From an uncultured Psychroserpens sp. (GTDB taxonomy: Bacteria > Bacteroidota > Bacteroidia > Flavobacteriales > Flavobacteriaceae): a DNA stretch of 64,000 nucleotides. The DNA is taken from positions 62,001-126,000 of the forward strand of contig NZ_CANLNS010000001.1 of NCBI RefSeq assembly GCF_947492715.1, in the 5' to 3' direction. Positions 53,266 through 61,128 of this stretch are shown here, piece by piece. Both the position numbers and the translations under genes were made by a program. The notes beneath the pieces are model-generated. The model saw only the letters and a list, made by a program, of their open reading frames with translations. It made no database searches and was not told the origin of the DNA. Within the stretch, counting starts at the first letter, position 1. Every line of letters begins with the position of its first letter.

Positions 53266-53793
53266 CTACAATATAGAATTTTTTCTCTTTCTAAACATAT
53301 AAAATGTCAATAAAATTATGATACAAGGAATCCCGATATATTTTATTTCACTCATAATAACCTGAAGTCCCCATTCTGAAAAAAACTTCTCGATACCAAT
53401 TGGAGACACCTTAATTATTCTAAAAGGAAAGAAGTATCTCGAATTTTCAAAAGGAATAAAAAAACCAACCCCTTCTCCTCCAGTGGTCATAGCATCTAAT
53501 AAGGCATGAGAAATCGTGGATAAAAATAGGACTATAGCGAAAATTAACTTTCTCGTTTTACCAAAGAAAACAGATAATAAAACACTCCAAATTAGAGCAA
53601 ACAGTATGGAATGTGTAAAACCTCTATGTCCTAAAGGATGTAAATAATCGACACCAAACTTAAATGCCAAAATATCCAAATCTGGAAGTATCGCCGAACC
53701 AATAGCAAGTATCATTAAAAGTTTATTGGACTTTGAGTCTAAAATTTTTGCTGTTGTATAGGCGACGAGTCCATGACCAAAAATTGATGCCAT
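53266..53793 (-). CDS. YdjM-type membrane-bound metal-dependent hydrolase
   Basis: It encodes 175 residues with four or five membrane segments. The family motifs are HGLVAYTTAK near the start, ILPDLDILAF, and HRGFTHSILFALIW, whose histidines and aspartates would hold a metal. Members are annotated as inner-membrane metal-dependent hydrolases without a known substrate. Its ATG overlaps the dtd stop by one base. Confidence 0.88.
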   Translation of the reverse strand: MASIFGHGLVAYTTAKILDSKSNKLLMILAIGSAILPDLDILAFKFGVDYLHPLGHRGFTHSILFALIWSVLLSVFFGKTRKLIFAIVLFLSTISHALLDAMTTGGEGVGFFIPFENSRYFFPFRIIKVSPIGIEKFFSEWGLQVIMSEIKYIGIPCIIILLTFYMFRKRKNSIL

Positions 53794-54245
53794 TAAACTC
53801 TATTTTTAGTATCGATAACAATGGTAACAGGACCATCATTGAGAAGTTCAACCTTCATATCTGCTCCAAAACGACCTGTTTGCACAGCTTTACCTAAATC
53901 GTTTTCCAATTGTTTTATAAAGGCTTCATAAATTGGTATAGCAACATCTGGTTTTGCCGCATAGATATAACTTGGTCTATTTCCTTTTTTTGTACTTGCA
54001 TGCAGTGTGAATTGACTAACAACAATAGCATCGCCCTTCACTTGCATTAGAGAATTATTCATGACACCATTGTCATCTGAAAAGATTCTAAGATTGGTTA
54101 TTTTATTGCATAGCCACTTAATATCGTCATGAGTATCCTCATTAACAATTCCTAGAAGAATGAGTAAACCCGATTGAATATTGGCTACTTTTTCCCCTTC
54201 AATCGTTACCGAAGCTTTTGATACGCGTTGGATAACTGCTTTCAT
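53793..54245 (-). CDS. dtd: D-aminoacyl-tRNA deacylase
   Basis: It encodes 150 residues: MKAVIQRVSKASVTI start, the active-site SQFTLHASTKKGNRPSY (with SQFT), and a GP motif near the C-terminus (NDGPVTI). It removes D-amino acids and glycine wrongly loaded on tRNA. The gene overlaps its neighbours by one base on each side. Confidence 0.95.
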   Translation of the reverse strand: MKAVIQRVSKASVTIEGEKVANIQSGLLILLGIVNEDTHDDIKWLCNKITNLRIFSDDNGVMNNSLMQVKGDAIVVSQFTLHASTKKGNRPSYIYAAKPDVAIPIYEAFIKQLENDLGKAVQTGRFGADMKVELLNDGPVTIVIDTKNRV

Positions 54246-54577
54246 TATCTGTTAAAGTTGTTTGTATATTCCTCTTGATAGTATTTCAGGTTTAGAACAT
54301 TTAACTTTTGAAGCTCATGCTTAACATCGGAAACCATTCCCATAGTTGCACCTTTTTCTATTTTCAGTTTAACGTAAAACTTTGCTAATTGAAGCGAATC
54401 TAAGTCTTTGGTTTTATCGTAATAGGCGTGAGGTATTTCTGAGAGTTCTGCGTATTTATCGTCAATCACTATTCTTTCATCGGTATCAGCATCGATATAG
54501 ATTGTCATAAAAAATGGTTCTTCGAAAGCACAAGAATACAAGCAAAAACCTAAAAGTAAACAAGCTAGTTTTCTCAT
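54245..54577 (-). CDS. Small lipoprotein with ExbD-like fold features
   Basis: It encodes 110 residues with lipobox LYSC (Cys16). The C-terminal half, VKLKIEKGATMGMVSDVKHELQKL followed by NVLNLKYY (first piece shortened: KGATMGMVSDVKHELQ), resembles the periplasmic domain of ExbD/TolR (aD...y..v..vmd.l...g). It overlaps rsgA by 4 bp and dtd by 1 bp. It may be a periplasmic peptide-binding module without its usual membrane helix. Confidence 0.75.
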   Translation of the reverse strand: MRKLACLLLGFCLYSCAFEEPFFMTIYIDADTDERIVIDDKYAELSEIPHAYYDKTKDLDSLQLAKFYVKLKIEKGATMGMVSDVKHELQKLNVLNLKYYQEEYTNNFNR

Positions 54578-55524
54578 TCGTTATCCCAGTTATCGGTTCT
54601 ATAATGTTCGTCTTCTCCTTCAATAATTTGAAGGTAACTTCTATATCTAGAAAAGGCAACTTCATCTTTATCTAGTGCATCTTTCACTGCGCATTTAGGT
54701 TCTTCTAAATGAAGACAATTATTAAACTTACAGTCTTGTTTTAATTCAAAGAATTCTGGAAAATAGTCCCCTACCTCCTCTTTATCCATATCTACGACAC
54801 CAAATCCTTTTATACCAGGTGTATCAATAATTTTAGCATCAAAACTTAAATCGAACATTTCGGCGAAGGTCGTTGTATGTTGTCCTTGACTGTGTTGTGC
54901 TGAAATGGCTTTTGTTTTAAGTTCTAAACCAGGCTCTATGGCATTTACTAAAGTAGATTTTCCAACTCCCGAATGGCCAGCGAACATACTCACCTTACCT
55001 ATCATAAGTGATTTTACTTTATCTACATTTTTTCCTGTCTCTGCTGAAATCCCTATGCATTCATACCCGATTTTTCGGTAGACATGAGCTAAATAACGCA
55101 CCTCATCTAAGGTCTCTTCATTATAAGTATCGACCTTATTAAACAGTAAAATAGTTTTAACAGAATAGGCTTCCGCTGTCACTAAAAACCGGTCTATAAA
55201 GCTGGTGAAAGTTGGCGGATTGTCAATAGTGATCAATAAAAATACTTGATCGATATTGGATGCAATTATGTGGGTTTGTTTTGAAAGGTTTACCGATTTC
55301 CGGACAATATAATTACTACGATCATGGATATTATGAATCACACCTGTAGTTTCGTCATTATTGGTTTCTAACTCAAAATCAACACTATCGCCAACAGCAA
55401 TAGGATTGGTACTTTTTATGCCTTTAAGGCGAAATTTTCCTTTGATTCTACATTGATATGTAGCGCCCAAATCGGTTTTAATGGTGTACCAGCTTCCAGT
55501 TGATTTATAAACAATTCCTGTCAT
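54574..55524 (-). CDS. rsgA: Ribosome small subunit biogenesis GTPase RsgA
   Basis: It encodes 316 residues: N-terminal OB fold, circularly permuted GTPase with LFNKVD (G4), GHSGVGKST (G1) and DTPGIKGFG (G3), and a C-terminal zinc knuckle (CKFNNCLHLEEPKC). It helps late maturation of the 30S subunit. Confidence 0.96.
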   Translation of the reverse strand: MTGIVYKSTGSWYTIKTDLGATYQCRIKGKFRLKGIKSTNPIAVGDSVDFELETNNDETTGVIHNIHDRSNYIVRKSVNLSKQTHIIASNIDQVFLLITIDNPPTFTSFIDRFLVTAEAYSVKTILLFNKVDTYNEETLDEVRYLAHVYRKIGYECIGISAETGKNVDKVKSLMIGKVSMFAGHSGVGKSTLVNAIEPGLELKTKAISAQHSQGQHTTTFAEMFDLSFDAKIIDTPGIKGFGVVDMDKEEVGDYFPEFFELKQDCKFNNCLHLEEPKCAVKDALDKDEVAFSRYRSYLQIIEGEDEHYRTDNWDNE

Positions 55525-55560
55525 TACAACAAAGATGCTAATAATTAGCTTTTAAACCAA

Positions 55561-55588
55561 TAAAAAAGACTGTCGGTTACCAGCCTTT
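55561..55588 (-). terminator. Likely terminator after the 55595-56257 gene
   Basis: On the minus strand AAAGGCTG and CAGTCTTT form a stem with one mismatch, followed by a T run. It lies 7 bp after the stop codon. Confidence 0.55.
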
Positions 55589-55594
55589 AAACAT

Positions 55595-56257
55595 CTAAAT
55601 TCGAATTGCTTTTTTTGAAGCTATCGTTTTTCCGCTGGATTGTAAGTTGATGATGTAAAGTCCTGAAGGCTGATTAGACAAATCAACACTAACCGTTGAG
55701 TTAAAGTTTTTATATGTTTCTTCTAAAATAATTCGACCTGATAAATCCGCCACTACAACATTAACATCAGAGACATCATCTGTAGTCTTTAGGTTAAATA
55801 TGCCATCTCTTGAAGGGTTTGGAAACATCTTAACTGCGTTTCCTTTCTTACTGTTATCTTGTCTTTGGCTTTCATCACTCTCAACATAACAATCACATAA
55901 AACTCTGGTCGTACCACATCTTATTGTTTTTCTACAGTAGACAGCTTCATACGCAACAACTACAACGGTCTCTAATGACTCATAATCATTTAAGACAATT
56001 TGAAGGTCTTTTTGTTTGCCTACCACAATCTCTTTTGTGCGATATCCCAAATTTGATATTTGTAAGGTATCTGTAGATTTGGCTTCAATAGTAAAATGAC
56101 CTTTGTCATCGGTTAAAACGCCTTTATTAGAATGTTTAATAATAACATTCGAAAAAGGCACATTTCCGTTGGCATCTGAAATTGTACCTTTAATTGTTGA
56201 TTGTCCGAAAGAAAGAAATACTGAAAGCACTGTCAATGATAGTAATATCTGTTTCAT
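55595..56257 (-). CDS. Carboxypeptidase-regulatory-like protein with T9SS sorting domain
   Basis: It encodes 220 residues: signal peptide 1-18, a CarboxypepD_reg-like beta sandwich (about 20-95; TIKGTISDANGNVPFSNVII), a short cysteine-rich stretch (CRKTIRCGTTRVLCDCY, about 108-124) and a T9SS sorting domain (about 143-220; FPNPSRDGIFNL, SGLYIINLQ). The small size and absence of a TonB-dependent barrel set it apart from SusC-type proteins. Function unknown; the cysteine stretch could bind metal or form disulphides. Confidence 0.85.
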   Translation of the reverse strand: MKQILLSLTVLSVFLSFGQSTIKGTISDANGNVPFSNVIIKHSNKGVLTDDKGHFTIEAKSTDTLQISNLGYRTKEIVVGKQKDLQIVLNDYESLETVVVVAYEAVYCRKTIRCGTTRVLCDCYVESDESQRQDNSKKGNAVKMFPNPSRDGIFNLKTTDDVSDVNVVVADLSGRIILEETYKNFNSTVSVDLSNQPSGLYIINLQSSGKTIASKKAIRI

Positions 56258-56282
56258 AGTTATATGGTATTGGTTTATGAAT

Positions 56283-56290
56283 CAAACTTA
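56283..56290 (-). promoter_or_regulatory. -7 box TAAGTTTG for the 55595-56257 gene
   Basis: The minus strand reads TAAGTTTG, 25 bp before the ATG at 56257. A degenerate version of the LytTR-type direct repeat begins 62 bp upstream (56352-56324). Confidence 0.5.
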
Positions 56291-56392
56291 GTTGATACTG
56301 CAAACAACCAAAACCTACAATGAGTGAATGGGAGGTTTCATTGAGTAAAAACAGTGTTCAGCATTTACGAACAGTTCATTCCCTATAAAAGA

Positions 56393-56421
56393 CACTTCAC
56401 TTTTGCATTTAGTCGCCTCAC
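56393..56421 (+). promoter_or_regulatory. Predicted LytTR regulator site A
   Basis: CACTTCAC-N11-GTCGCCTCAC, two direct half-sites 21 bp apart. It begins 62 bp upstream of the -7 box at 56455. The same motif occurs at 58000 and 61067. Confidence 0.65.
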
Positions 56422-56454
56422 TTCTTTTTTCGTTTTAAAATGATTTTCTGCACA

Positions 56455-56462
56455 TATTTTTG
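56455..56462 (+). promoter_or_regulatory. -7 box TATTTTTG of the 56510-57909 operon
   Basis: A TAnnTTTG match 47 bp before the ATG at 56510, at the fixed distance from site A. Confidence 0.6.
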
Positions 56463-56509
56463 TTGAAGAATTATGCAATAATGCTGAAAAACTATTAAAA
56501 TTAAAAACG

Positions 56510-57163
56510 ATGGATACATTAAAAAAGACATTTGGAATTGGCGTGTTATTATGTTTATTCTTCTTCCCTAACAACACTATGGGCCAAAAGCGTCAAACAT
56601 CAAAAAACAGAACTGTAAAAACTGAGAGATCGCACAACAATGACCGAGTAAACACAACTCACAGAAGACATGATAGTAGGTACAGAACGCAACCCGTGAG
56701 AAGAAATCCGCATTACAGATATCCACATCACAGAAGAATAGTAAGAACTTTGCCTGTTAATCATGTTAGAATAAGTTTTAGAGGCTTATCATATTTCTAT
56801 TACTCAGGAATATACTATACCTTATATGGAGATCAGTATATTGTTGTAATGCCTCCAAGAGGTTTTAGGATAACAGTATTACCTGTAGGTTACACAAGAC
56901 TTGTTGTAGGTCCTTCGATTTACTTTTATCATTCTGGCGTGTACTATATAGAATCTTCAACCACTTCAACGGACAATGATGGAAAGTATGAAGTCACTCA
57001 ACCACCTGTTGGTGTCATTTTAAATCATATTCCTGAAGATTCTAAAGAAGTTGTTATTGATGGCAAAACCTTATATGAATACAATGACATTTTGTATAAA
57101 AAACACAAGAGCCAAGAAGGAGACATCACTTATGAAGTGGTTTACAGTAAAACGAATAATTAA
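56510..57163 (+). CDS. Exported basic protein, DUF6515-like
   Basis: It encodes 217 residues. Signal peptide 1-25 (cut at TMGQ), a very basic Arg/His-rich segment (about 27-75; many RR, HRR, YRYPHHRR), then two similar beta units (FRGLSYFYYSGIYYTLYG and GPSIYFYHSGVYY) and a GVILNHIPEDSK strand. The repeated YYSGIYY pattern and PPVG phrase resemble DUF6515. Probably periplasmic and able to bind nucleic acid or polyanions through its basic part. It is the first gene after a predicted LytTR site. Confidence 0.75.
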   Translation: MDTLKKTFGIGVLLCLFFFPNNTMGQKRQTSKNRTVKTERSHNNDRVNTTHRRHDSRYRTQPVRRNPHYRYPHHRRIVRTLPVNHVRISFRGLSYFYYSGIYYTLYGDQYIVVMPPRGFRITVLPVGYTRLVVGPSIYFYHSGVYYIESSTTSTDNDGKYEVTQPPVGVILNHIPEDSKEVVIDGKTLYEYNDILYKKHKSQEGDITYEVVYSKTNN

Positions 57164-57180
57164 CATACAATCCATTAACA

Positions 57181-57909
57181 ATGAAATATTCAATTCAATT
57201 TATAATACTGGCTCTTTGTTTTAGTATAAGTACTAGTGCTCAAAATGTAAAAGAGGGTATTCAAAACACTAGGCAAATCCAAGAAGGAAAGAAAAACCTT
57301 GAACGAGACACCAAAGAACTGCAAACTTTTAGTGCAAAATTAGCCCTTCTCAATGAAGCATTTGATTCTGGAAATTCGGAAAAGACAAATGCTCTAAAAA
57401 AGGATATCCTTCAGGACATGACAAGAGAAGTTCAACAAAGTGGTATAAAAGCTAAAAAAGCGCGAAAAGAAATCGCTCAAAGCTCCGCTGAAATACGGTC
57501 TGACAGACGTGAAATTCGAGATAATAAAGACGACTCAAAGAAAGATCGTTTTGACCGACGTGATGATAAAAAAGACATGGCAAGAGATCAAGCCAATAAA
57601 AGAGATGACAAGCGAGATAGACGTGATGACATTAGAGATTTTGAACAGCAAATAGAAAGAGCTCAGCAACAGGCATCCATTTTAGAGACTTTAAAAAATT
57701 ACAATTTTGTTTTTAGTGATAAAGATTTAGCTGTATCAAACAAACGACTCTTTTTAGATTTTGCTAATACTATGAAACAGGATCTAGAGTCGACAAAACG
57801 AGAATTGTCAGAAGATATGAGAGAACGAAGGGAGGACAGTAGAGAACGTCGTGACGACAGAAATGAACACAGCGAAAAAGACACAAAACGAAGAAAACGA
57901 AGAGGATAA
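57181..57909 (+). CDS. Exported highly charged Arg/Asp-rich coiled-coil protein
   Basis: It encodes 242 residues: signal peptide 1-20 (cut at TSAQ), then an almost continuous charged helix. The segment 100-160 and the C-terminus alternate RR/DD/KK blocks (RRDDKKDMARDQ, RREDSRERRDDRNEH). No known domain. Such alternating charges suggest a single alpha helix or an ionic network in the periplasm. It is 17 bp after the DUF6515-like gene and ends at a strong terminator. Confidence 0.75.
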   Translation: MKYSIQFIILALCFSISTSAQNVKEGIQNTRQIQEGKKNLERDTKELQTFSAKLALLNEAFDSGNSEKTNALKKDILQDMTREVQQSGIKAKKARKEIAQSSAEIRSDRREIRDNKDDSKKDRFDRRDDKKDMARDQANKRDDKRDRRDDIRDFEQQIERAQQQASILETLKNYNFVFSDKDLAVSNKRLFLDFANTMKQDLESTKRELSEDMRERREDSRERRDDRNEHSEKDTKRRKRRG

Positions 57910-57923
57910 CTTTAAAGTCAAAA

Positions 57924-57956
57924 ATAAAAGCCTTCATAGACATATGAGGGCTTTTT
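57924..57956 (+). terminator. Rho-independent terminator
   Basis: AAAAGCCTTCAT and ATGAGGGCTTTT pair with one G:U, loop AGACAT, followed by T6. It is 16 bp after the stop at 57909. Confidence 0.9.
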
Positions 57957-57999
57957 TATGCCTTAAATTTTAGAAAAATAGTTCACTCTTTCTTTAGTA

Positions 58000-58028
58000 C
58001 ACTTCACCTCTAAAATTGGTCGTTTCGG
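58000..58028 (+). promoter_or_regulatory. Predicted LytTR regulator site B
   Basis: CACTTCAC-N11-GTCGTTTCGG; half-sites 21 bp apart. It begins 63 bp upstream of the -7 box at 58063. Confidence 0.65.
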
Positions 58029-58062
58029 TTTAAAAACCTCATAAAACACTATTAATCAAGGC

Positions 58063-58070
58063 TACATTTG
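58063..58070 (+). promoter_or_regulatory. -7 box TACATTTG
   Basis: A TAnnTTTG match 41 bp before the small frame at 58112 and at the fixed distance from site B. Confidence 0.6.
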
Positions 58071-58111
58071 TATAAGAAATCAAAATATAAACACACTTAA
58101 AATCACGCTTT

Positions 58112-58243
58112 ATGAAATTATTTAGATCAAATTTAGAAAAGAAAATTACAGGTTTATTTAAAATCAAAAACTACGAAAAAAGAAAAAGATTGACTTTAAA
58201 ACCTTTATATCAAAATAACGACGAAAGTCACCTATTCATTTAA
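58112..58243 (+). CDS. Possible 43-residue basic peptide
   Basis: The frame starts MKLFRSNLEKKITGLFKIKN and ends NNDESHLFI. It is basic, lacks a signal peptide, and is the first frame after a promoter with a predicted LytTR site; the lipoprotein gene follows 31 bp later. It could be a small protein or an upstream leader peptide. Evidence for translation is weak. Confidence 0.35.
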   Translation: MKLFRSNLEKKITGLFKIKNYEKRKRLTLKPLYQNNDESHLFI

Positions 58244-58274
58244 AAACAGTAATACCATTAAAACCTTAGAAATC

Positions 58275-58934
58275 ATGAAAACATTTAAAATCACACTGAG
58301 CATCATTACACTCTCAATACTCTTAGTTGGATGTTCGTCTGTAAAAGTCACAGACTCATGGAAAGATGTAAGAACATCAAATATAGAGAACAAAAACATA
58401 TTGATTGTAACCGAAAGTAACAACCAAGTTATTAGAACAACTTTTGAAAAAGATATCGTAGAACAATTGAGTAAAAAAGGATATAAATCTTTAGAAAGTT
58501 TTAAAATGTTTCCTTTTCTTAATTCAAATGACACATTAACAGACGAGCAGCTTAGAGACATAAAAAAAGAACTTAGCAACTCTGGCATTAACATCGTTGT
58601 AAAGACAGTTTTAAAAGACATTAACGAATATTCCAAGACCTATACCGAAGGTGGAACAGTATACTATCAAAACACCTATCCCACTTATTATTTTGACGGA
58701 TACCATCGTAGGCTTTACAGGTCATACAGAACCATTTACTTAAATGTAGAACCAGAAACGACGACGACATATACGAGTAAAGAATATATTTTAGAAACTT
58801 CAATTTACGACCTAACGCAGCCTGAGCATCAGCAATTATCATCTGTAATTACCTCAGTTGTGGATAATCCAAAAGACATAGAAAAAACATCTAAAGACTT
58901 TTCGAAAAAATTAGTTAAGGAGTTAATTCAATAA
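58275..58934 (+). CDS. Lipoprotein of the DUF4136-like type
   Basis: It encodes 219 residues with lipobox LVGC (Cys20). The start SSVKVTDSWKD and the C-terminal helix DFSKKLVKELIQ, with a tyrosine-rich middle (about 125-165), resemble the DUF4136 lipoprotein at 9608-10159 without being close. It should sit in the envelope. It lies downstream of LytTR site B and ends at a hairpin terminator. Confidence 0.8.
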   Translation: MKTFKITLSIITLSILLVGCSSVKVTDSWKDVRTSNIENKNILIVTESNNQVIRTTFEKDIVEQLSKKGYKSLESFKMFPFLNSNDTLTDEQLRDIKKELSNSGINIVVKTVLKDINEYSKTYTEGGTVYYQNTYPTYYFDGYHRRLYRSYRTIYLNVEPETTTTYTSKEYILETSIYDLTQPEHQQLSSVITSVVDNPKDIEKTSKDFSKKLVKELIQ

Positions 58935-58957
58935 AATAGATTGATTGGTTAGTTTGA

Positions 58958-59092
58958 CAGCTGCTTGAGAGTATTAAAAAAGCTCTTGGGCAGCTTTTCG
59001 AAACTAACCAGACGGATTCAATTATAGATCCAAATGATATTACCGTTGATGAACTTCGTTATGACATCGAACTTCTAGAATTAGGCTTATAA
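58958..59092 (+). pseudogene. 44-codon open fragment without a start codon
   Basis: Between an in-frame TGA (58955) and TAA (59090) the frame reads protein-like sequence (LLESIKKALGQLFE, then ITVDELRYDIELLELGL) but has no ATG, GTG or TTG. Its amphipathic, acidic composition looks like the C-terminus of a lost gene. The family is not recognised. Confidence 0.3.
58959..58998 (+). terminator. Hairpin terminator after the lipoprotein gene
   Basis: AGCTGCTTGAGAG (58959-58971) can pair over 13 positions with CTCTTGGGCAGCT (58983-58995), three of them G:U, followed by TTT. It starts 25 bp after the stop at 58934. Confidence 0.55.
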
Positions 59093-59133
59093 AAACAATA
59101 CAAACCCTGAATGATTAATAGCGTATTTACTTC

Positions 59134-59166
59134 GAGACTGTCTTACAGGGTTGGGCAGTCTCTTTT
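59134..59166 (+). terminator. Terminator-like hairpin before the histidine kinase gene
   Basis: GAGACTG (59134-59140) and CAGTCTC (59156-59162) form a perfect stem followed by TTTT. The loop contains CAGGGTT, complementary to AACCCTG at 59103-59109. It stands 33 bp before the kinase start, so it may end an upstream transcript or act in the kinase leader. Confidence 0.6.
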
Positions 59167-59199
59167 ATTTCAATTATAAACAATCTAAAACCATATATT

Positions 59200-60270
59200 T
59201 TGATTAATTTACCATTTTATAAAACAGAAATAAGACATTGGGTTTTGAAAACTAAAAGCGTAAAACAATCTACTCTATTATATATCGCTCTATTGATTTC
59301 TTTTTTAATCAATTTACCTAGGGTTCTTGATTTATATGATATAATAGATAATTTAGGCAAGTCATTTGACCAAGTCTCCGTCAATGATATTATCACCAGA
59401 TCTTTTTTCCTATTTATATACTCATGGCTTGGTTTACAGCTAAATACAAGCTGGAGTTTTACATATTTTAATTATAGTAAAATAGCAAACACTGTTCTTA
59501 CTGTAATAGCAAATATATTCTTGTTTTTTATATTAATATTTAGCTTCATTTTTGTGCATGAAAAAACGACAGGCAACCTTATGAATTCTTCAGATAAGGG
59601 CCTAACTTATTTCGTTTATTTTATCATCTTAGTCATTGTTATCTTTATATCAAGACTATTGAGATTTCAAATTATTCATCGTGAGGATCTTGCCGAAAAA
59701 GAACTATTAAAACGTCAAAGTTTACAAAATGAACTTTCGGCTTTAAAAAATCAAATAAACCCACATTTCTTATTTAACTCATTAAACTCATTAAACTCGT
59801 TGGTGCGAGAAAATGAAGAAGCCACAACATTTGTAAATAAGCTCTCTTATATGTATCGTTATATTTTACAAAGTGGACAACAGGATTTGGTAGCGCTCAG
59901 CGAAGAGTTGAAATTTCTAAATAGTTATATCTACTTAATCAAAACGAGATATCGAGATCGATTTAGCATTGATATTGACATTGATGAGAGTTTTTTAAAT
60001 CAGGATATCCCTACATTAACCTTGCAACTATTGGTTGAAAATGCCATAAAACATAATGAGATTTCAGAAGAGAAACCATTACAAGTTAGAATCTATGTTA
60101 AAAACCATGAGTTAATCATAGAAAACAAAATACAACCTAGATCCACCTTTGTACATAGTACAGGTCAAGGTCTAGCCAATATTAAAAAGCGCTATGACTT
60201 GCTGAAAGAAAAAGAAATCAAAATAAGCAACGCAAATCATATGTTTAGTGTAAAACTACCCTTAAATTAG
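59200..60270 (+). CDS. LytS/YehU-type sensor histidine kinase
   Basis: It encodes 356 residues from a TTG start (no in-frame ATG exists upstream before a stop, and the first membrane segment follows closely). Four membrane segments fill about 26-152. The His_kinase domain has the phospho-accepting His189 in QINPHFLFNSLNSL and an ATPase region with LQLLVENAIKHNE and GQGLANIKKRY. There is no obvious external sensor domain, so the membrane bundle itself may sense envelope state. It pairs with the LytTR regulator 6 bp downstream. Confidence 0.92.
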   Translation: MINLPFYKTEIRHWVLKTKSVKQSTLLYIALLISFLINLPRVLDLYDIIDNLGKSFDQVSVNDIITRSFFLFIYSWLGLQLNTSWSFTYFNYSKIANTVLTVIANIFLFFILIFSFIFVHEKTTGNLMNSSDKGLTYFVYFIILVIVIFISRLLRFQIIHREDLAEKELLKRQSLQNELSALKNQINPHFLFNSLNSLNSLVRENEEATTFVNKLSYMYRYILQSGQQDLVALSEELKFLNSYIYLIKTRYRDRFSIDIDIDESFLNQDIPTLTLQLLVENAIKHNEISEEKPLQVRIYVKNHELIIENKIQPRSTFVHSTGQGLANIKKRYDLLKEKEIKISNANHMFSVKLPLN

Positions 60271-60276
60271 TATCTT

Positions 60277-61038
60277 ATGAAAGTAGTTATTGTAGAAGAT
60301 GAAATTGCTGCAAGCGAGAACCTAGTGTATTTATTAGGCAAAATAGATTCTGAAATAGATGTTCTTAAAACTCTGGATTCGGTTAAATCATCGGTTGCCT
60401 ATTTTTCGAAACATACAGAAGCCGATTTAATTTTTATGGATATTCATTTAGCCGATGGTATCTCATTCGAGATTTTTAATCAGGTAGAACTCAAAACGCC
60501 CATTATTTTCACTACTGCTTATGATCAATATGCCATTCAGGCATTTAAAGTAAATAGCGTAGATTACATTTTAAAACCCATCAATGAAGAAGAGTTATTA
60601 GAAGCCTTAGAGAAATTTAATGCTACTTTCAAATCAACAAAACCTGCTTCAAATGACATTGATGGTTTACTACAAATGTTACAGACTAAAACAGCACAAT
60701 TTAAATCTACTTATCTGGTTCAGAAAAGAGACGAATTAGTTCCTATAAAAACAACAGATATTGCATATTTCTATATTGAAACAGGAATTGTGAAGGCCAC
60801 CACATTTAGCAATCAATCTTATATCATAAATAAGAAATTAGAAGATATTGAGACAGAATTGAATCCGGATAATTTTCACCGAATCAACAGACAGTTTATA
60901 GTAAATAGAGCGTCTATTGTAAATATCAAATTCTATTTCAACGGCAAACTTATTGTCAATGTTAATCCGAACTTTAATGAGCGTATTGTAGTGAGTAAAG
61001 CTAAATCCAGTGAAGTAAAAAACTGGATTAATTCCTAA
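60277..61038 (+). CDS. LytTR family response regulator
   Basis: It encodes 253 residues: receiver domain (about 1-118) with phospho-acceptor Asp55 (LIFMDIHLADG) and the switch lysine in DYILKPI; LytTR DNA-binding domain (about 148-250; VQKRDELVPIKTTDIAYF, FHRINRQFIVNRASI). LytTR proteins bind pairs of direct repeats spaced by about two helical turns, which matches the three sites found at 56393, 58000 and 61067. Confidence 0.95.
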   Translation: MKVVIVEDEIAASENLVYLLGKIDSEIDVLKTLDSVKSSVAYFSKHTEADLIFMDIHLADGISFEIFNQVELKTPIIFTTAYDQYAIQAFKVNSVDYILKPINEEELLEALEKFNATFKSTKPASNDIDGLLQMLQTKTAQFKSTYLVQKRDELVPIKTTDIAYFYIETGIVKATTFSNQSYIINKKLEDIETELNPDNFHRINRQFIVNRASIVNIKFYFNGKLIVNVNPNFNERIVVSKAKSSEVKNWINS

Positions 61039-61066
61039 TTCATTTTAATTCACAATACTTAAATGT

Positions 61067-61095
61067 CACTTCACTTCCGATTTAGGTCGTTTCAC
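61067..61095 (+). promoter_or_regulatory. Predicted LytTR regulator site C
   Basis: CACTTCAC-N11-GTCGTTTCAC; half-sites 21 bp apart. It begins 62 bp upstream of the -7 box at 61129, and 29 bp after the regulator gene's stop. Confidence 0.68.
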
Positions 61096-61128
61096 TTTTA
61101 TTTTTCATTTTAAAGCGAGTATCCACAG

